Shown here piece by piece: positions 33,054-41,337 of a stretch of DNA of 64,000 nucleotides. The DNA is taken from the NCBI GenBank assembly GCA_964417895.1, contig CAYQJS010000030.1, forward strand, positions 1 to 64,000. Direction: 5' to 3'. Numbering within the stretch: the first letter of the stretch is position 1; each line of letters begins with the position of its first letter. The DNA comes from CAYQJS01 sp964417895. GTDB lineage: Bacteria > Chloroflexota > UBA6077 > SHYK01. Made by a program: the position numbers and the translations under genes. Below the pieces are notes generated by a model. That model was not told the DNA's origin and searched no databases. It worked only from the letters and a program-made list of their open reading frames with translations.

Positions 33054-34450
33054 CTGGTGAGGGTCTGGAAGAGCTCGGCGGAATCCGGGAGCAAGGGCGT
33101 CCGTTCCCCGGTACAGGTCATGATAAGCCGGGTCTTGGCGCGGGTCACACCCACATAGAGCAGTTTTCCGTTGCGAGCGCAGGCCTCTTCGAAGCTGAAT
33201 GCTGTCACGTCCTCAGGGTCTGGCATGCGCTCGCTGGAAAGGAACGGCAGTATTACCGTGTCGAACTCCAGGCCCTTGGCGGCGTGATACGTCCCATACC
33301 AAACGCCCGGATCGGTTCTCCAGCTGGCAAGGTTACTGTCCAGCCGGACAGAGTTGGACGGGAGGCGCTCCTTGAGTAATGCCTCGTCGACCCGGCGCCT
33401 CAGCAGAACAGCCACTCGCTGGCTCCTCGATGCTTCGGCTGCCTGTCCGACGACCAAGTCCACCTCTTCCTGCTGGTTCTCGAAGATCACGAGAACCGGC
33501 TGTGGCGCATCGGCCGTGGGCGGGTTAGGCTCCACCAGATCCGGGACGCCTTTGAAGTAAGGCATGGCCGAGATGGCAAGAGCTAGCTTCGCGATCTGCT
33601 TTGAGTTTCGGTAGTTTTCCTTGAACTCCCAGACCTTTGCGATGGACAGGCCTGCCGACCTCCAACTCAAGCGGTGGCCGTAAATCTGCTGAGCCACATC
33701 GCCAAAGAATGTGAGCGACCCTTCCTCAGGAACAGCCCCAGCCAGCGAGCGAATCATCTCGGGGGAAAAGTCCTGCCCCTCGTCGATAATGACATGACGA
33801 TATCTGCGGGGCGATTCGTCCGCGTCGAGGGTACGTCTCGCCGCCGAGGCGAGATCGTCCCAGTCGTAGCTCCACCCCCGCTGGGATCTGCGCGAGACGT
33901 ATGCCTGATAGATCTCAAATACGAGGCCCCGCGACTGCCTTTCGACCCGAGCCCCAGCTCTGCCCACTCGCTCAGCCTCGACGTAGGCTTCGAGCGTGTC
34001 AATACCGTGCTGGGCGATCCACTGGAGTTCTTCCGAAAAGAACCCAACACCCTGTTGAAAGAGCGGATGATCAGGGTAGCGGGCGGCGACGTCCGATATG
34101 GCTCCAGCAATCAAGCGCTGTCGATCGTCAGGGCCGGTGATCCCGTTTCTGGCCATCAGGCCCTGGCTCGCCAAGTAACCCCGAGCAAATTTGTGATAGT
34201 TCTCGAATTGCACTCCTCGCAGCGCGCCTCCAAGAGACCTCAGATACGAAACCAGCGTGCGGTTGAACGTGACTAGCAGCGTCCGGCCACTGTGGTCGGT
34301 TCCAGGGTCGGCCAGGTAGGCAGACCGCAGCATTGCTAGCGTAGTCTTCCCGCTTCCCGCCGTGCCCAAAACCACGTGGTGGCCTGCTGCGGGGAGGTAG
34401 AGAACGTCCTTCTGCCGGCCGACTGGTAGCGGCAGCGTCGCCATCGTCAA
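33050..34450 (-). CDS. UvrD/Rep-family (SF1) DNA helicase, compact
   Basis: This 466-aa superfamily 1 helicase has Walker A GTAGSGKTT (29-37), motif Ia in LLVTFNRTLVSYL, Walker B VIIDEGQDFSPEM near 220, motif III GDVAQQIYGHRLSW, motif IV ENYRNSKQIAKL near 285, motif V GTYHAAKGLEFDTVILPF near 390, and motif VI LLYVGVTRAKTRLIM near 435. It is shorter than UvrD (about 720 aa), with reduced 1B/2B insertions. It is first in a coupled operon with a DarT-like toxin and an ADP-ribosylglycohydrolase. It probably unwinds or senses DNA on which the transferase acts. Confidence 0.88.
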   Translation of the reverse strand: MTMATLPLPVGRQKDVLYLPAAGHHVVLGTAGSGKTTLAMLRSAYLADPGTDHSGRTLLVTFNRTLVSYLRSLGGALRGVQFENYHKFARGYLASQGLMARNGITGPDDRQRLIAGAISDVAARYPDHPLFQQGVGFFSEELQWIAQHGIDTLEAYVEAERVGRAGARVERQSRGLVFEIYQAYVSRRSQRGWSYDWDDLASAARRTLDADESPRRYRHVIIDEGQDFSPEMIRSLAGAVPEEGSLTFFGDVAQQIYGHRLSWRSAGLSIAKVWEFKENYRNSKQIAKLALAISAMPYFKGVPDLVEPNPPTADAPQPVLVIFENQQEEVDLVVGQAAEASRSQRVAVLLRRRVDEALLKERLPSNSVRLDSNLASWRTDPGVWYGTYHAAKGLEFDTVILPFLSSERMPDPEDVTAFSFEEACARNGKLLYVGVTRAKTRLIMTCTGERTPLLPDSAELFQTLTR

Positions 34451-34958
34451 GAACCCGCGAGCCGACGCTTCGGCGGATGTCGCCTGTCCCGTAGGCTAGC
34501 TGCCCCGCAATGCCCCTCGCTGGGAAGGCTGCGGAATAGTAGCGGGCCGTCCGCTCGATTGGCGAAGCGTCCGTCGTGCCTCATTGTGGCCATCCGTCGT
34601 TGCCGAAGGCCTCCAGCAGCCTTTGGCCGGCGGCTAGGCGCCGGTCTTACAATCGCGTCGATTTGGGGTTTGATCTTGGTTTGCCCAGTTTGGCAGTTGG
34701 CTGCGTGCGCCGGTCCGCGCTTCGGCCCTCAGGAGCGTAAAGGTGCCGATCGCTGATCTCAATGATGCGAAGGATCTGGATGATGGTAACGAGCGCCACC
34801 TCCTCGCGCGCGTTAATGATGACACGACGCGCCGGCTGCAAGAGATCTTTGTCGAGCGCCTCGACTTCCATGCCGCGATCGGGACTCTCGCCCTAGCCGG
34901 CTCGGATTTGCCGGCGGTTGCCAAAACGCGTCGCGAGCGAGATGGCGTTCAGGTTGTT
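34451..34958. other. Intergenic upstream of the helicase operon
   Basis: A minus-strand frame (34647-34871; MEVEALDKDLLQPARRVI...) reads plausibly but matches nothing I recognise. It may be the tail of a decayed toxin-antitoxin unit. The helicase operon promoter should lie here but is not evident. Confidence 0.3.
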
Positions 34959-35160
34959 TCAGTCGAGCTGCTGCGCGCTGGACGGGTAACGGGCTCGGAT
35001 CCATCCAGCAATAATCTCGTCGTCCGCCTCCTCGCCTTCCGTACCCCGGACAGCACATTTACGCCGAGTTCGCTGGGCAGATAACCAAATGGCGCGCCGC
35101 GCGAAGCTGGCGGGCCCAACGATGGTCCTCCATGCAGTCGTCAAGGTAAATCGATACCAC
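34959..35160 (-). pseudogene. DUF5615-type toxin, frameshifted remnant (copy 1)
   Basis: From GTG 35160 the frame reads VSIYLDDCMEDHRWARQLRA and HLVICP, matching the DUF5615 N-terminus seen at 35.6 and 48.7 kb (YLDECLEKKDVARQLRAAGH). It is cut by a stop at 35059. A second frame continues with GTEGEEADDEIIAG. The start overlaps the DUF433 gene end by 20 nt. The toxin is not functional as sequenced. Confidence 0.6.
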
Positions 35161-35428
35161 GCCGCAGCTCTTCGGGCAGGCCCATCAGCCAGTCGCGCTC
35201 CATTTTGGCCTCAGCCTGACGAATAGCGGCCATTTCCTCCGGGTGGTCGGCGGCATACGCCAGCGCCTCATACACCGCTCCCAGTGGCAGGCGATAGGCG
35301 TCGGCTATCTCCTCGGGCGTGTCGCCGGACTGCCGTAGGCCGAGGACTGTATAGACGCGGACACCGGTGCTTTCGATCTCGGTGTCCCCGTTGGGCATCA
35401 TCACAAGGTGTCGAAAGGTTATCGCCAT
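35141..35428 (-). CDS. DUF433 antitoxin-type protein (copy 1)
   Basis: This 95-aa protein has VRVYTVLGLRQSGDTPEEIADAYRLPLGAVYEALAYAADHPEEM, the DUF433 helix-turn-helix-like core. DUF433 proteins are usually the antitoxin partner of DUF5615 (PIN-like) toxins. Here the toxin reading frame follows directly with overlap but is broken, so this antitoxin may be an orphan. The start is taken at ATG 35428 (MAITFRHL); ten further N-terminal codons are possible. Confidence 0.7.
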   Translation of the reverse strand: MAITFRHLVMMPNGDTEIESTGVRVYTVLGLRQSGDTPEEIADAYRLPLGAVYEALAYAADHPEEMAAIRQAEAKMERDWLMGLPEELRRGIDLP

Positions 35429-35459
35429 CGGTGCATCCCGATCCGCGCAGACGGGCAAA

Positions 35460-35687
35460 CTATCCTTTCGTCAGTTTACCCCGCCTGCCGCGGCGATGGC
35501 CGAGCTCAATCCGGGAGCCAGGCGTCAGCCCCCCCTTCAGCCCGAGCTCGTTGGCTACATAAACCAAGTGGCCCGCCGCTCGGAGCTGGCGGGCCACGTC
35601 TTTCTTTTCAAGACATTCGTCAAGATATAGGGCCAGCAAGGCGTGCCCTCGTCGCTTCGCGGACGGCTTCCTGGTACTCCTGCTCAT
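35460..35687 (-). pseudogene. DUF5615-type toxin, 3' replaced (copy 2)
   Basis: Residues 1-51 are almost identical to the copy at 48491-48742 (HALLALYLDECLEKKDVARQ, then VANELGLKG). After Gly 51 the sequence changes to an unrelated Arg/Gly-rich tail, so the C-terminal half, including the expected acidic residues, is gone. The true start may be an internal TTG near 35643, because the long form overlaps the DUF433 gene by 68 bp. Confidence 0.6.
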
Positions 35688-35986
35688 GCGCTTGGATCGT
35701 CTTCTCAGACGTGCAACGCAGATTCTCGGGAAGCAAACTCAGCGAGTATTGCTGAGCCTCTTCGTCCCGCCTTCGGATCTCGTCCATTTCGCCGGGGTGC
35801 TCGTGTGCATAGGCCAGGGCCTCAAACACCGCTGGCAAAGGCAAGTCGCGATCTCTCGCGAGGCACTCGGCAGATTCGCCCATCTCGTATGCGCACTTGA
35901 AGCGTATAGACCCGTACGCTGGTGCCAGCGATGGCCATGTCGTCGGAGCCGGCCTTCTTGGCCAGATACTGAAATGTAACTGTCAT
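35620..35986 (-). pseudogene. DUF433 antitoxin-type gene, frameshifted (copy 2)
   Basis: ATG 35986 opens MTVTFQYLAKKAGSDDMAI and VRVYTL. The remainder (CAYEMGESAECLARDRDLPL, VFEALAYAHEHPGEMDEI) is in another frame. A 1-nt shift near 35898 separates them. Homology to copy 1 and to 48675-48960 is clear. Confidence 0.65.
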
Positions 35987-36097
35987 GCTCGCAGTTTACC
36001 CTTGCACCGTGATGGGCGAGCGGAGGCACTTGCCCAGCGTCGCGGCGAGCTTCTTCTTCGTGCGCCCGAAGATTTTTTCCGTTCGGTGTCAGCCTAC

Positions 36098-36586
36098 TCA
36101 AGCCAGTAGGTCCGCCGGGGCATGGCCGAGAGCCTTCGCCAGCTCCATCAGCGTTGCATAGCGAGGCGACCGATCCCCGTTCTCGATGCGAACGAGTGTG
36201 ACCCGCCCAATTCCGGCGGCTTTCGCGAGTTCTTCCTGGGTCATCCTTTGGGACTCGCGGAGTCGTCGGATGCGGTCGCCAAGGGATGACCGCCCGATTG
36301 CCGCAACGGTCTCGATTCGAGGACGGTAGGAGGAGTCACAGTAGTGACGCGCGAAATCCCAGGGAAGCTCAACAGTTTCCCCTCGCCGGCTTCGCAGCAC
36401 GACCTCGTACGGGTTCGGCAGTTCCATGTCATCGAGATTTGAGAGGCTGCCGATCTCGGGGATGTCGCCGAAACTGATCGTGCCTGTGCACCCGTCCGCG
36501 AACGCCAGCTCGATCCCCTGATCCGAGGCCCGAGCCCAAGTCATCATCCGATCAGCGTTCCTCACGTGGACGGCTAAGCGAGCCAC
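36098..36586 (-). CDS. DUF2442-XRE fusion, antitoxin/regulator type
   Basis: This 162-aa protein has an N-terminal DUF2442 domain (GIELAFADGCTGTISFGDIP ... NPYEVVLRSRRGETVELPWD) and a C-terminal Cro/C1 helix-turn-helix (LRESQRMTQEELAKAAGIGR, VTLVRIENGDRSPRYATLMELAKAL). It follows the DUF4160 gene with a 3-nt gap. DUF4160/DUF2442 pairs are common in toxin-antitoxin-like loci. The XRE domain probably represses the operon, perhaps through the inverted repeat at 36832-36869. A near-identical copy is at 48794-49438. Confidence 0.8.
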   Translation of the reverse strand: MARLAVHVRNADRMMTWARASDQGIELAFADGCTGTISFGDIPEIGSLSNLDDMELPNPYEVVLRSRRGETVELPWDFARHYCDSSYRPRIETVAAIGRSSLGDRIRRLRESQRMTQEELAKAAGIGRVTLVRIENGDRSPRYATLMELAKALGHAPADLLA

Positions 36587-36589
36587 GGC

Positions 36590-36826
36590 CTACCTCCTGT
36601 GGATACGATCCCACTCCTGCCGGATGATGTCTGCGTGCTTTCTGTAGGCATCGAGGATGTCTCGCCAGCGCCCTGGCGGCGGCTCGTCCATGTAGGTCCC
36701 CCCGTTGAGCTCGATGCGGCAGACGTCTTCGTTCCCCATCCACACGTGAACGTGTGGCGGCTCAAAGGGCAGCTCGCGCGGGTATAGCACGAAGCGAAAC
36801 GGCCCCTCGGTGGCGACTGTCGGCAT
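36590..36826 (-). CDS. DUF4160 protein
   Basis: This 78-aa protein contains FVLYPRELPFEPPHVHVWMG and an ELNGGTYMDEPPPGRWRDIL segment, the HxHV/Gly-rich pattern of DUF4160. The family has no proven function but is tightly linked to DUF2442 partners, as here. ATG 36826 lies 5 bp from the large inverted repeat. No DUF4160 copy is found in the duplicated module at 48.5-49.5 kb. Confidence 0.75.
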   Translation of the reverse strand: MPTVATEGPFRFVLYPRELPFEPPHVHVWMGNEDVCRIELNGGTYMDEPPPGRWRDILDAYRKHADIIRQEWDRIHRR

Positions 36827-36831
36827 CCAGT

Positions 36832-36869
36832 GCTACCTCAATGTATCAGAAAGGATACATTGAGGTAGC
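36832..36869. promoter_or_regulatory. 16-bp perfect inverted repeat, probable operator
   Basis: GCTACCTCAATGTATC (36832-36847) and GATACATTGAGGTAGC (36854-36869) flank AGAAAG. It is placed immediately upstream of the DUF4160-DUF2442/XRE operon, where an XRE dimer would bind. It could also form a hairpin in the 5' leader. Confidence 0.6.
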
Positions 36870-36902
36870 CGCCACGAACTTCGCATCAAACCGCGATGTG
36901 GG

Positions 36903-37033
36903 CCGTGCGGTTTCACCGGCAGATAGCTGACCTGTGCCTCCGACTCACCGTCGAGGCTGGCGCCTGCAATTAGCAGAATGTCCTGAACGATTGGACCGAG
37001 GCTCACGCACTGGCCGATCACGAACACGCCCAT
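36903..37033 (-). pseudogene. C-terminal remnant of a second DUF5615-type toxin
   Basis: MGVFVIGQCVSLGPIVQDIL and EAQVSYLPV match the C-terminus of the gene at 49512-49862 (PGVFVIGQGMSLGPIIEDIL, EAQVRYLPL). The N-terminal two thirds are missing. Confidence 0.6.
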
Positions 37034-37480
37034 GAGGCAGTTTTCCTGCTACGATCCATCGCGCCACTAACCTGCTCATCGCCGCTGACCTGGTGCTTGA
37101 GCAGGAACGCATCCTGCAGCCTGGCCGATCCCGTGTTCGCGTTCCGGCTCACGGTGGAACCTGAGCGACGGGACGCGGAGAAGACACTCGGAAACCAGAC
37201 CGCGCTGCGTCGGTTGGTGAGCTGGTATGAGGCGCAGCACGCAGGACCGACAGGAGATGGGGAGGCTATTCGAACGCCGGGTCGAGAACGTGGCGCGCCA
37301 GTTTCGGGGCCAGACGGACGAAGGAAGGCTCTTTGGCTCCGCAGAACCGATCATGGTTCCGGTCGTGCTGCAGGCTGGTCGGGTGAAGGTCGACGATCCC
37401 AAGGGGGAGCACGGGGAAAGGCCCGACGGCTGCGAGATCGACGTCGTGACGAGCGGTGCGCGACCGGCAGATTGTTGGGC
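37034..37480 (+). other. Unassigned stretch
   Basis: Two overlapping plus-strand frames (from 37097 and 37227) give readable but unrecognised protein, with no ribosome binding sites. I see no supported gene; it may be decayed accessory DNA. Confidence 0.3.
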
Positions 37481-37987
37481 TTAGCCTACTTCCTCGCTGT
37501 CGACGTTCAGGATTCGCAGCGTCAGCTCGGGGTCTCCCTCAATGCCAAATGCAGCTGGCTCTTTGAAGTCAGATTCCTCAAAGCGAAGCTCGAACCCCCC
37601 GTGCATATCTCCGTAAGACCAACCCAGGAGGTCATCGAGAGCAATATCCTCGTCGTATGCTTCGACCTTGTAATCGATGAGGGGAGCTTGGGTCTCCAAC
37701 CGGAGCAGCCGTCCCCGCACATACCCCCAGCCGGCGCCGGGAATTGGAGCGTAGCCAGCCCAGACGTTAAGAGCCCCACCGAGTGCGGTTTTGAGCAACC
37801 GGGCGAGCTCCGTGGCTCCCTGCTGGCGTAGAACGTCAATGGTTGCGGACGAAATGGCAAAGTTCGTGCTCGCATTAGATTCCGCATCGAGGTACTTTTC
37901 CAACATTTGGACCTGTTCATCACTTAATCGCGCAATGATCTCCCCTGTGGAAAGATCCAGGACCTGCACGGTAACTCCATCGATCAT
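37481..37987 (-). CDS. Hypothetical protein
   Basis: This 168-aa acidic protein begins MIDGVTVQVLDLSTGEIIARLSDEQVQMLEKYL and contains a helical segment SSATIDVLRQQGATELARLL. Its C-terminus has DMHGGFELRFEESDF and LTLRILNVDSEEVG. No family is recognised. The sequence is well formed with ordinary codon use, so I regard it as real. It is the last gene of the island's left part before the next SBP. Confidence 0.55.
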   Translation of the reverse strand: MIDGVTVQVLDLSTGEIIARLSDEQVQMLEKYLDAESNASTNFAISSATIDVLRQQGATELARLLKTALGGALNVWAGYAPIPGAGWGYVRGRLLRLETQAPLIDYKVEAYDEDIALDDLLGWSYGDMHGGFELRFEESDFKEPAAFGIEGDPELTLRILNVDSEEVG

Positions 37988-38105
37988 GGAGCCATCCTCT
38001 CCACGCTTCCCTCAGCGTATGATCGCTCATCGCGGCACGTATACTAGCACTCGCCCCGTGGACTAACACCGAGGACTGAGGGAGCGCGACCTGCTGCCGC
38101 CTACA

Positions 38106-38142
38106 ACCTCTCCTCCCTCGTAGGGAGTGGTGGGGTGCGGGG
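38106..38142. repeat. GC-rich intergenic repeat, degenerate
   Basis: CTCTCCTCCCTCGTAGGGAG followed by TGGTGGGGTGCGGGG, a weaker member of the palindromic family. Confidence 0.4.
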
Positions 38143-38199
38143 GTGCATACTGCTCGCTAAAGAGCAAAACCGGCTGGTAGCCGGCGCGGGCCGGTCAAC

Positions 38200-39897
38200 A
38201 TGAGATTGGGCGCTGTCATCATCATCCTGCTCGCGAGTCTCGTGGCGGCGTGCGCGACGAGCCCTGGCGGAGCCCCGCGCCCGCTAGCCGAGGAGGCACT
38301 CCGAAGCGCGGCGCCGAAGCGCATCACCGCCGCCATCAAGTTCGACCCGCCGACGCTCAACACGAAACTGAATCCCGCCACAGTCGCGGGCGTCGATCAG
38401 ATCGAGGACCTGGTCAACGCGGGCCTCGCCATCTTCGGCGAGCGCGACGTGCTCCGTACGCAGCTAGCCGAGGCTGTCCCCTCGGCGGAGAACGGCCTGT
38501 GGCGGCTCTTTCCCGATGGGCGGATGGAGACCACCTGGAAAATCAAGCCGAACGCGCGCTGGCACGATGGAACACCGTTTTCGTCCCAGGACCTGGTCTT
38601 CACCGCCGCGGTGGTGGCGGATCCGGAGATCGCCGTGCTGCGCGACGTCGCCTACACCTTCATCGAGGCCGTGGAAGCGCCCGATGCGCAAACGATCACG
38701 GTGAAGTGGAAACAGCCGTTCATCGAGGCGGACGCTATGTTCACCCGCCAGCTGGCGCAGCCCATGCCGAGGCACTTGCTCGAACGGACCTACACAGAGA
38801 GCAAGTCGACCTTCACCGAGCACCCGTACTTCAGCATCGACTTCGTGGGCACCGGCCCCTTCCGAGTGCAGGAGCTCGTTGGCGGGAGCCATCTGCTCCT
38901 GCGGGCCTATGACGACTATGTGCTGGGCCGACCGAAGATCGACGAGATCCAGGTGAAGTTCTTCCCCGATCCCAACGTCCTGGTCGCCAACGTGCTGGCG
39001 GGCGCTGTGGAGGTGTCCCTGGGACGCGGCATCTCCCTCGAACAGGCGGCGCAGGTGCGCGACCAGTGGCGGGAAGGGCGGATGGAGAACGCCTTGAAGA
39101 GCTGGCTCGTGATCTACCCGCAGTTCATCAACCCCAGCCCCGCTATCATCGCCGACGTGCGCTTCCGCCGCGCGCTGCTGCACGCCATCGATCGCCAGGA
39201 GCTGGTGGATTCATTGCAGTACGGCCTGGTTCAGGTGGCCCATAGCATCCTGAGTCCAAACCAGCCCAGGTACCAAGAGATCGAGGAGCGAAGCGTCGTC
39301 CGCTACGAGTACGATCCACGCCGCGCCGTCCAGCTGATCGAGGGGCTCGGCTACGGTCGAGGTCCCGACGGCATCTTCCGCGACGCCGCGGGCCAGCGGC
39401 TGTCGCTCGAATACCGGACCATCACCACCGACATCAACCAGAAGACGCTGTTCGCCGTCGCGGACTACTGGCAGCGAGCCGGCGTCGCGACAGAAACCGT
39501 GGTCATCCCCACGCAGCGCGCGACTGACCTCGAGTACCGGGCCAACTTCCCCGCCGTTGAGCTGCTTCGCCAGCCCGACGACCTACGGGGCATGTTGCGG
39601 TTCCACAGCTCGGAGGCGCGGACCGCGGAGCGTGGCTACACCGGCACCAACAATGCCCGCTACATCAATTCCGATCTCGATGCGCTGCTGGAGCGCTATC
39701 GCACCACCATCCCGCAGCAGGAGCGAATTCAGGTCATCGGGCAGATCATCCACCACATCTCGGACCAGCTGAACGCCATGGGCCTGTTCTACGATGGCCA
39801 GCCGGTCCTCGTCGCCAATCGGTTGCTCAACGTCGGCCCCGGGCCCGGCGAGTTCACAACGCAGGCCTGGAACGCCCACGAGTGGGACGTGAGGTAG
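38200..39897 (+). CDS. ABC transporter substrate-binding lipoprotein, family 5
   Basis: This 565-aa protein has a short lipoprotein signal (MRLGAVIIILLASLVAAC, Cys 18). WHDGTPFSSQDLVFTAAV lies near residues 120-137, and the second-lobe segment is RRALLHAIDRQELVDSLQYG. The C-terminus contains LDALLERYRTTIPQQERIQV and FYDGQPVLVANRL. It is convergent with the bicupin gene that follows; the two share a repeat-bearing intergenic space. No transporter core genes are near. Confidence 0.87.
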   Translation: MRLGAVIIILLASLVAACATSPGGAPRPLAEEALRSAAPKRITAAIKFDPPTLNTKLNPATVAGVDQIEDLVNAGLAIFGERDVLRTQLAEAVPSAENGLWRLFPDGRMETTWKIKPNARWHDGTPFSSQDLVFTAAVVADPEIAVLRDVAYTFIEAVEAPDAQTITVKWKQPFIEADAMFTRQLAQPMPRHLLERTYTESKSTFTEHPYFSIDFVGTGPFRVQELVGGSHLLLRAYDDYVLGRPKIDEIQVKFFPDPNVLVANVLAGAVEVSLGRGISLEQAAQVRDQWREGRMENALKSWLVIYPQFINPSPAIIADVRFRRALLHAIDRQELVDSLQYGLVQVAHSILSPNQPRYQEIEERSVVRYEYDPRRAVQLIEGLGYGRGPDGIFRDAAGQRLSLEYRTITTDINQKTLFAVADYWQRAGVATETVVIPTQRATDLEYRANFPAVELLRQPDDLRGMLRFHSSEARTAERGYTGTNNARYINSDLDALLERYRTTIPQQERIQVIGQIIHHISDQLNAMGLFYDGQPVLVANRLLNVGPGPGEFTTQAWNAHEWDVR

Positions 39898-39969
39898 GGG
39901 GGCAGGTGTCAGGTCGCAAACAGCAGGGCGCTAATGCTCGGAGAGACAAGTTTGGTGAGCAAGCAAGAT

Positions 39970-40069
39970 CCCTCTCCCCAGCTCTCCCCCGCAAGGGGGG
40001 AGGGAGTATTTGCCTCTCCCCTCGCGGGCGAGGCCGGGCCGCGAAGCGGCTCGGGAGAGGGGGCATCCG
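39970..40069. repeat. GC-rich intergenic repeat
   Basis: It contains CTCCCCCGCAAGGGGGGAGG and then CCCTCGCGGGCGAGG and GCCGCGAAGCGGC stems. It lies between convergent genes, so it may act as a bidirectional terminator. Confidence 0.6.
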
Positions 40070-40131
40070 GCGGAAGCTGAGCAAGCTCGTGTCATGGTGT
40101 GCCGGTCGCCACGATTTATGGGAGAGGTCGT

Positions 40132-41268
40132 TTACTTCGCCGTGCAGTACGGCGACACATCTCCCATCTTGCACTCTGCGCCGTGCCTGGCCAGGTCGGC
40201 TTCGAAGTCGCGATGGATGGTTGGATCCTCGTCTGCAAAGGAGATCTCGTCTCCGGTCCTGGCCGACGACCACGCACCCCCACCCGCTTTGGGCTTCTCG
40301 CTGCCCCACCCGATCGCCAGGAACATGCAAGGCTCGGCGCCGGTGTTGAAGTGCTGGTGGAACCAGCCCTCGCCCGGTACGAAGACGCTGCCCGGGCCCC
40401 AGTCGCAGCGGACCGCCGGCTCCTCGTAGGTCCCGGGCCACATCAGGGTGTAACCCTCGCCCTTGAGGATCAGGACGTTAATGCCGGGCCCGTGGCGATG
40501 GGCCCTCTTGTACACGCCCACTGGCCAGGATGAGCTGTGGTTGTGCATGGTGCCGTTCACCAGCGTGAAGCCGCTGCTACGCACACCCGGCCCACGTCCC
40601 TCGCTGTAGCCGGCAGTGCCCGCCATGATGGCGGAGCCTAGCACGTCCGCTACGAAGTTGGTGCGGTAACTCCCCCGCGCGTCCCGTTCCGCTTCCTTGA
40701 AATAGCCGTCCTCCCCGGTGAAGCGATCGCGGAACTGGTAGGGATTGTTGAACACGAAGTCGAGGCTCTTGAACGAATCGATGATCCGAGGAGCCGAAGT
40801 CATCGCGTAGTAACGCGCCGGCTCACTCCCCGACAGGTTGAAATGCTGGTACCAGGCGTTGGGCGGGATGGCGAAGAAGCTAGACGTGTGCCACTCGAAC
40901 GTCTGCTTCTTGTTCTCGTCGATCCACACGCTCGTGGCCCCTTGGCCGCGGAGCACGTAGACCGTCTCCTCGTAGATGTGCCTGACGGGGTTCGAGGACT
41001 CCCGGGGCGCCAGCTCGTAGACGTAGCTATCGTTGAACCCCTGGCTGCCCTCGAGGTTGATGAACAACGCCGATCCGCCGCGTGACTCCCAGGGAGTCAG
41101 CTCCACGCCCAGCAGGTTCTTGACGTAGTAGTCTCGGAAGGTGGGGACACCTTCCAGCTCCTTCCAGCGTTCGTAGGGGGACTTGTATCCCCTGCCGCCT
41201 AACGGGTTCTCAGCGTCTCTGCCCATGTCGAAGAACGGCTTGTCGGTTGGAACGTTCATCACCGCCAT
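40132..41268 (-). CDS. Bicupin protein, gentisate-dioxygenase-like
   Basis: This 378-aa protein has two cupin barrels. The N-terminal one (about 85-145) contains HIYEETVYVLRGQGATSVWI and a WHTSSFFAIPPNAWYQHFN motif. The C-terminal one (about 255-325) contains HRHGPGINVLILKGEGYTLM and GSVFVPGEGWFHQHFN. The HxH...E...H ligand sets for Fe(II) or Mn(II) are visible in the second barrel. Ring-cleaving dioxygenases and isomerases share this plan. GAGGGAG stands 6 nt before ATG 41268. It is followed, on the same strand upstream, by an SBP gene, suggesting shared substrate handling. Confidence 0.8.
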   Translation of the reverse strand: MAVMNVPTDKPFFDMGRDAENPLGGRGYKSPYERWKELEGVPTFRDYYVKNLLGVELTPWESRGGSALFINLEGSQGFNDSYVYELAPRESSNPVRHIYEETVYVLRGQGATSVWIDENKKQTFEWHTSSFFAIPPNAWYQHFNLSGSEPARYYAMTSAPRIIDSFKSLDFVFNNPYQFRDRFTGEDGYFKEAERDARGSYRTNFVADVLGSAIMAGTAGYSEGRGPGVRSSGFTLVNGTMHNHSSSWPVGVYKRAHRHGPGINVLILKGEGYTLMWPGTYEEPAVRCDWGPGSVFVPGEGWFHQHFNTGAEPCMFLAIGWGSEKPKAGGGAWSSARTGDEISFADEDPTIHRDFEADLARHGAECKMGDVSPYCTAK

Positions 41269-41337
41269 GCTTCTCCCTCGCTTCCGGTTTCGATCAACGC
41301 GGATTGTACCGTGCCCATCAAGTTTTTGGGCGGGGAG

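Noticed and set aside
37097..37831. Plus-strand frame of 244 codons
   Set aside because: It runs antisense into a better minus-strand gene and shows no recognisable domain; kept only as an unassigned stretch.
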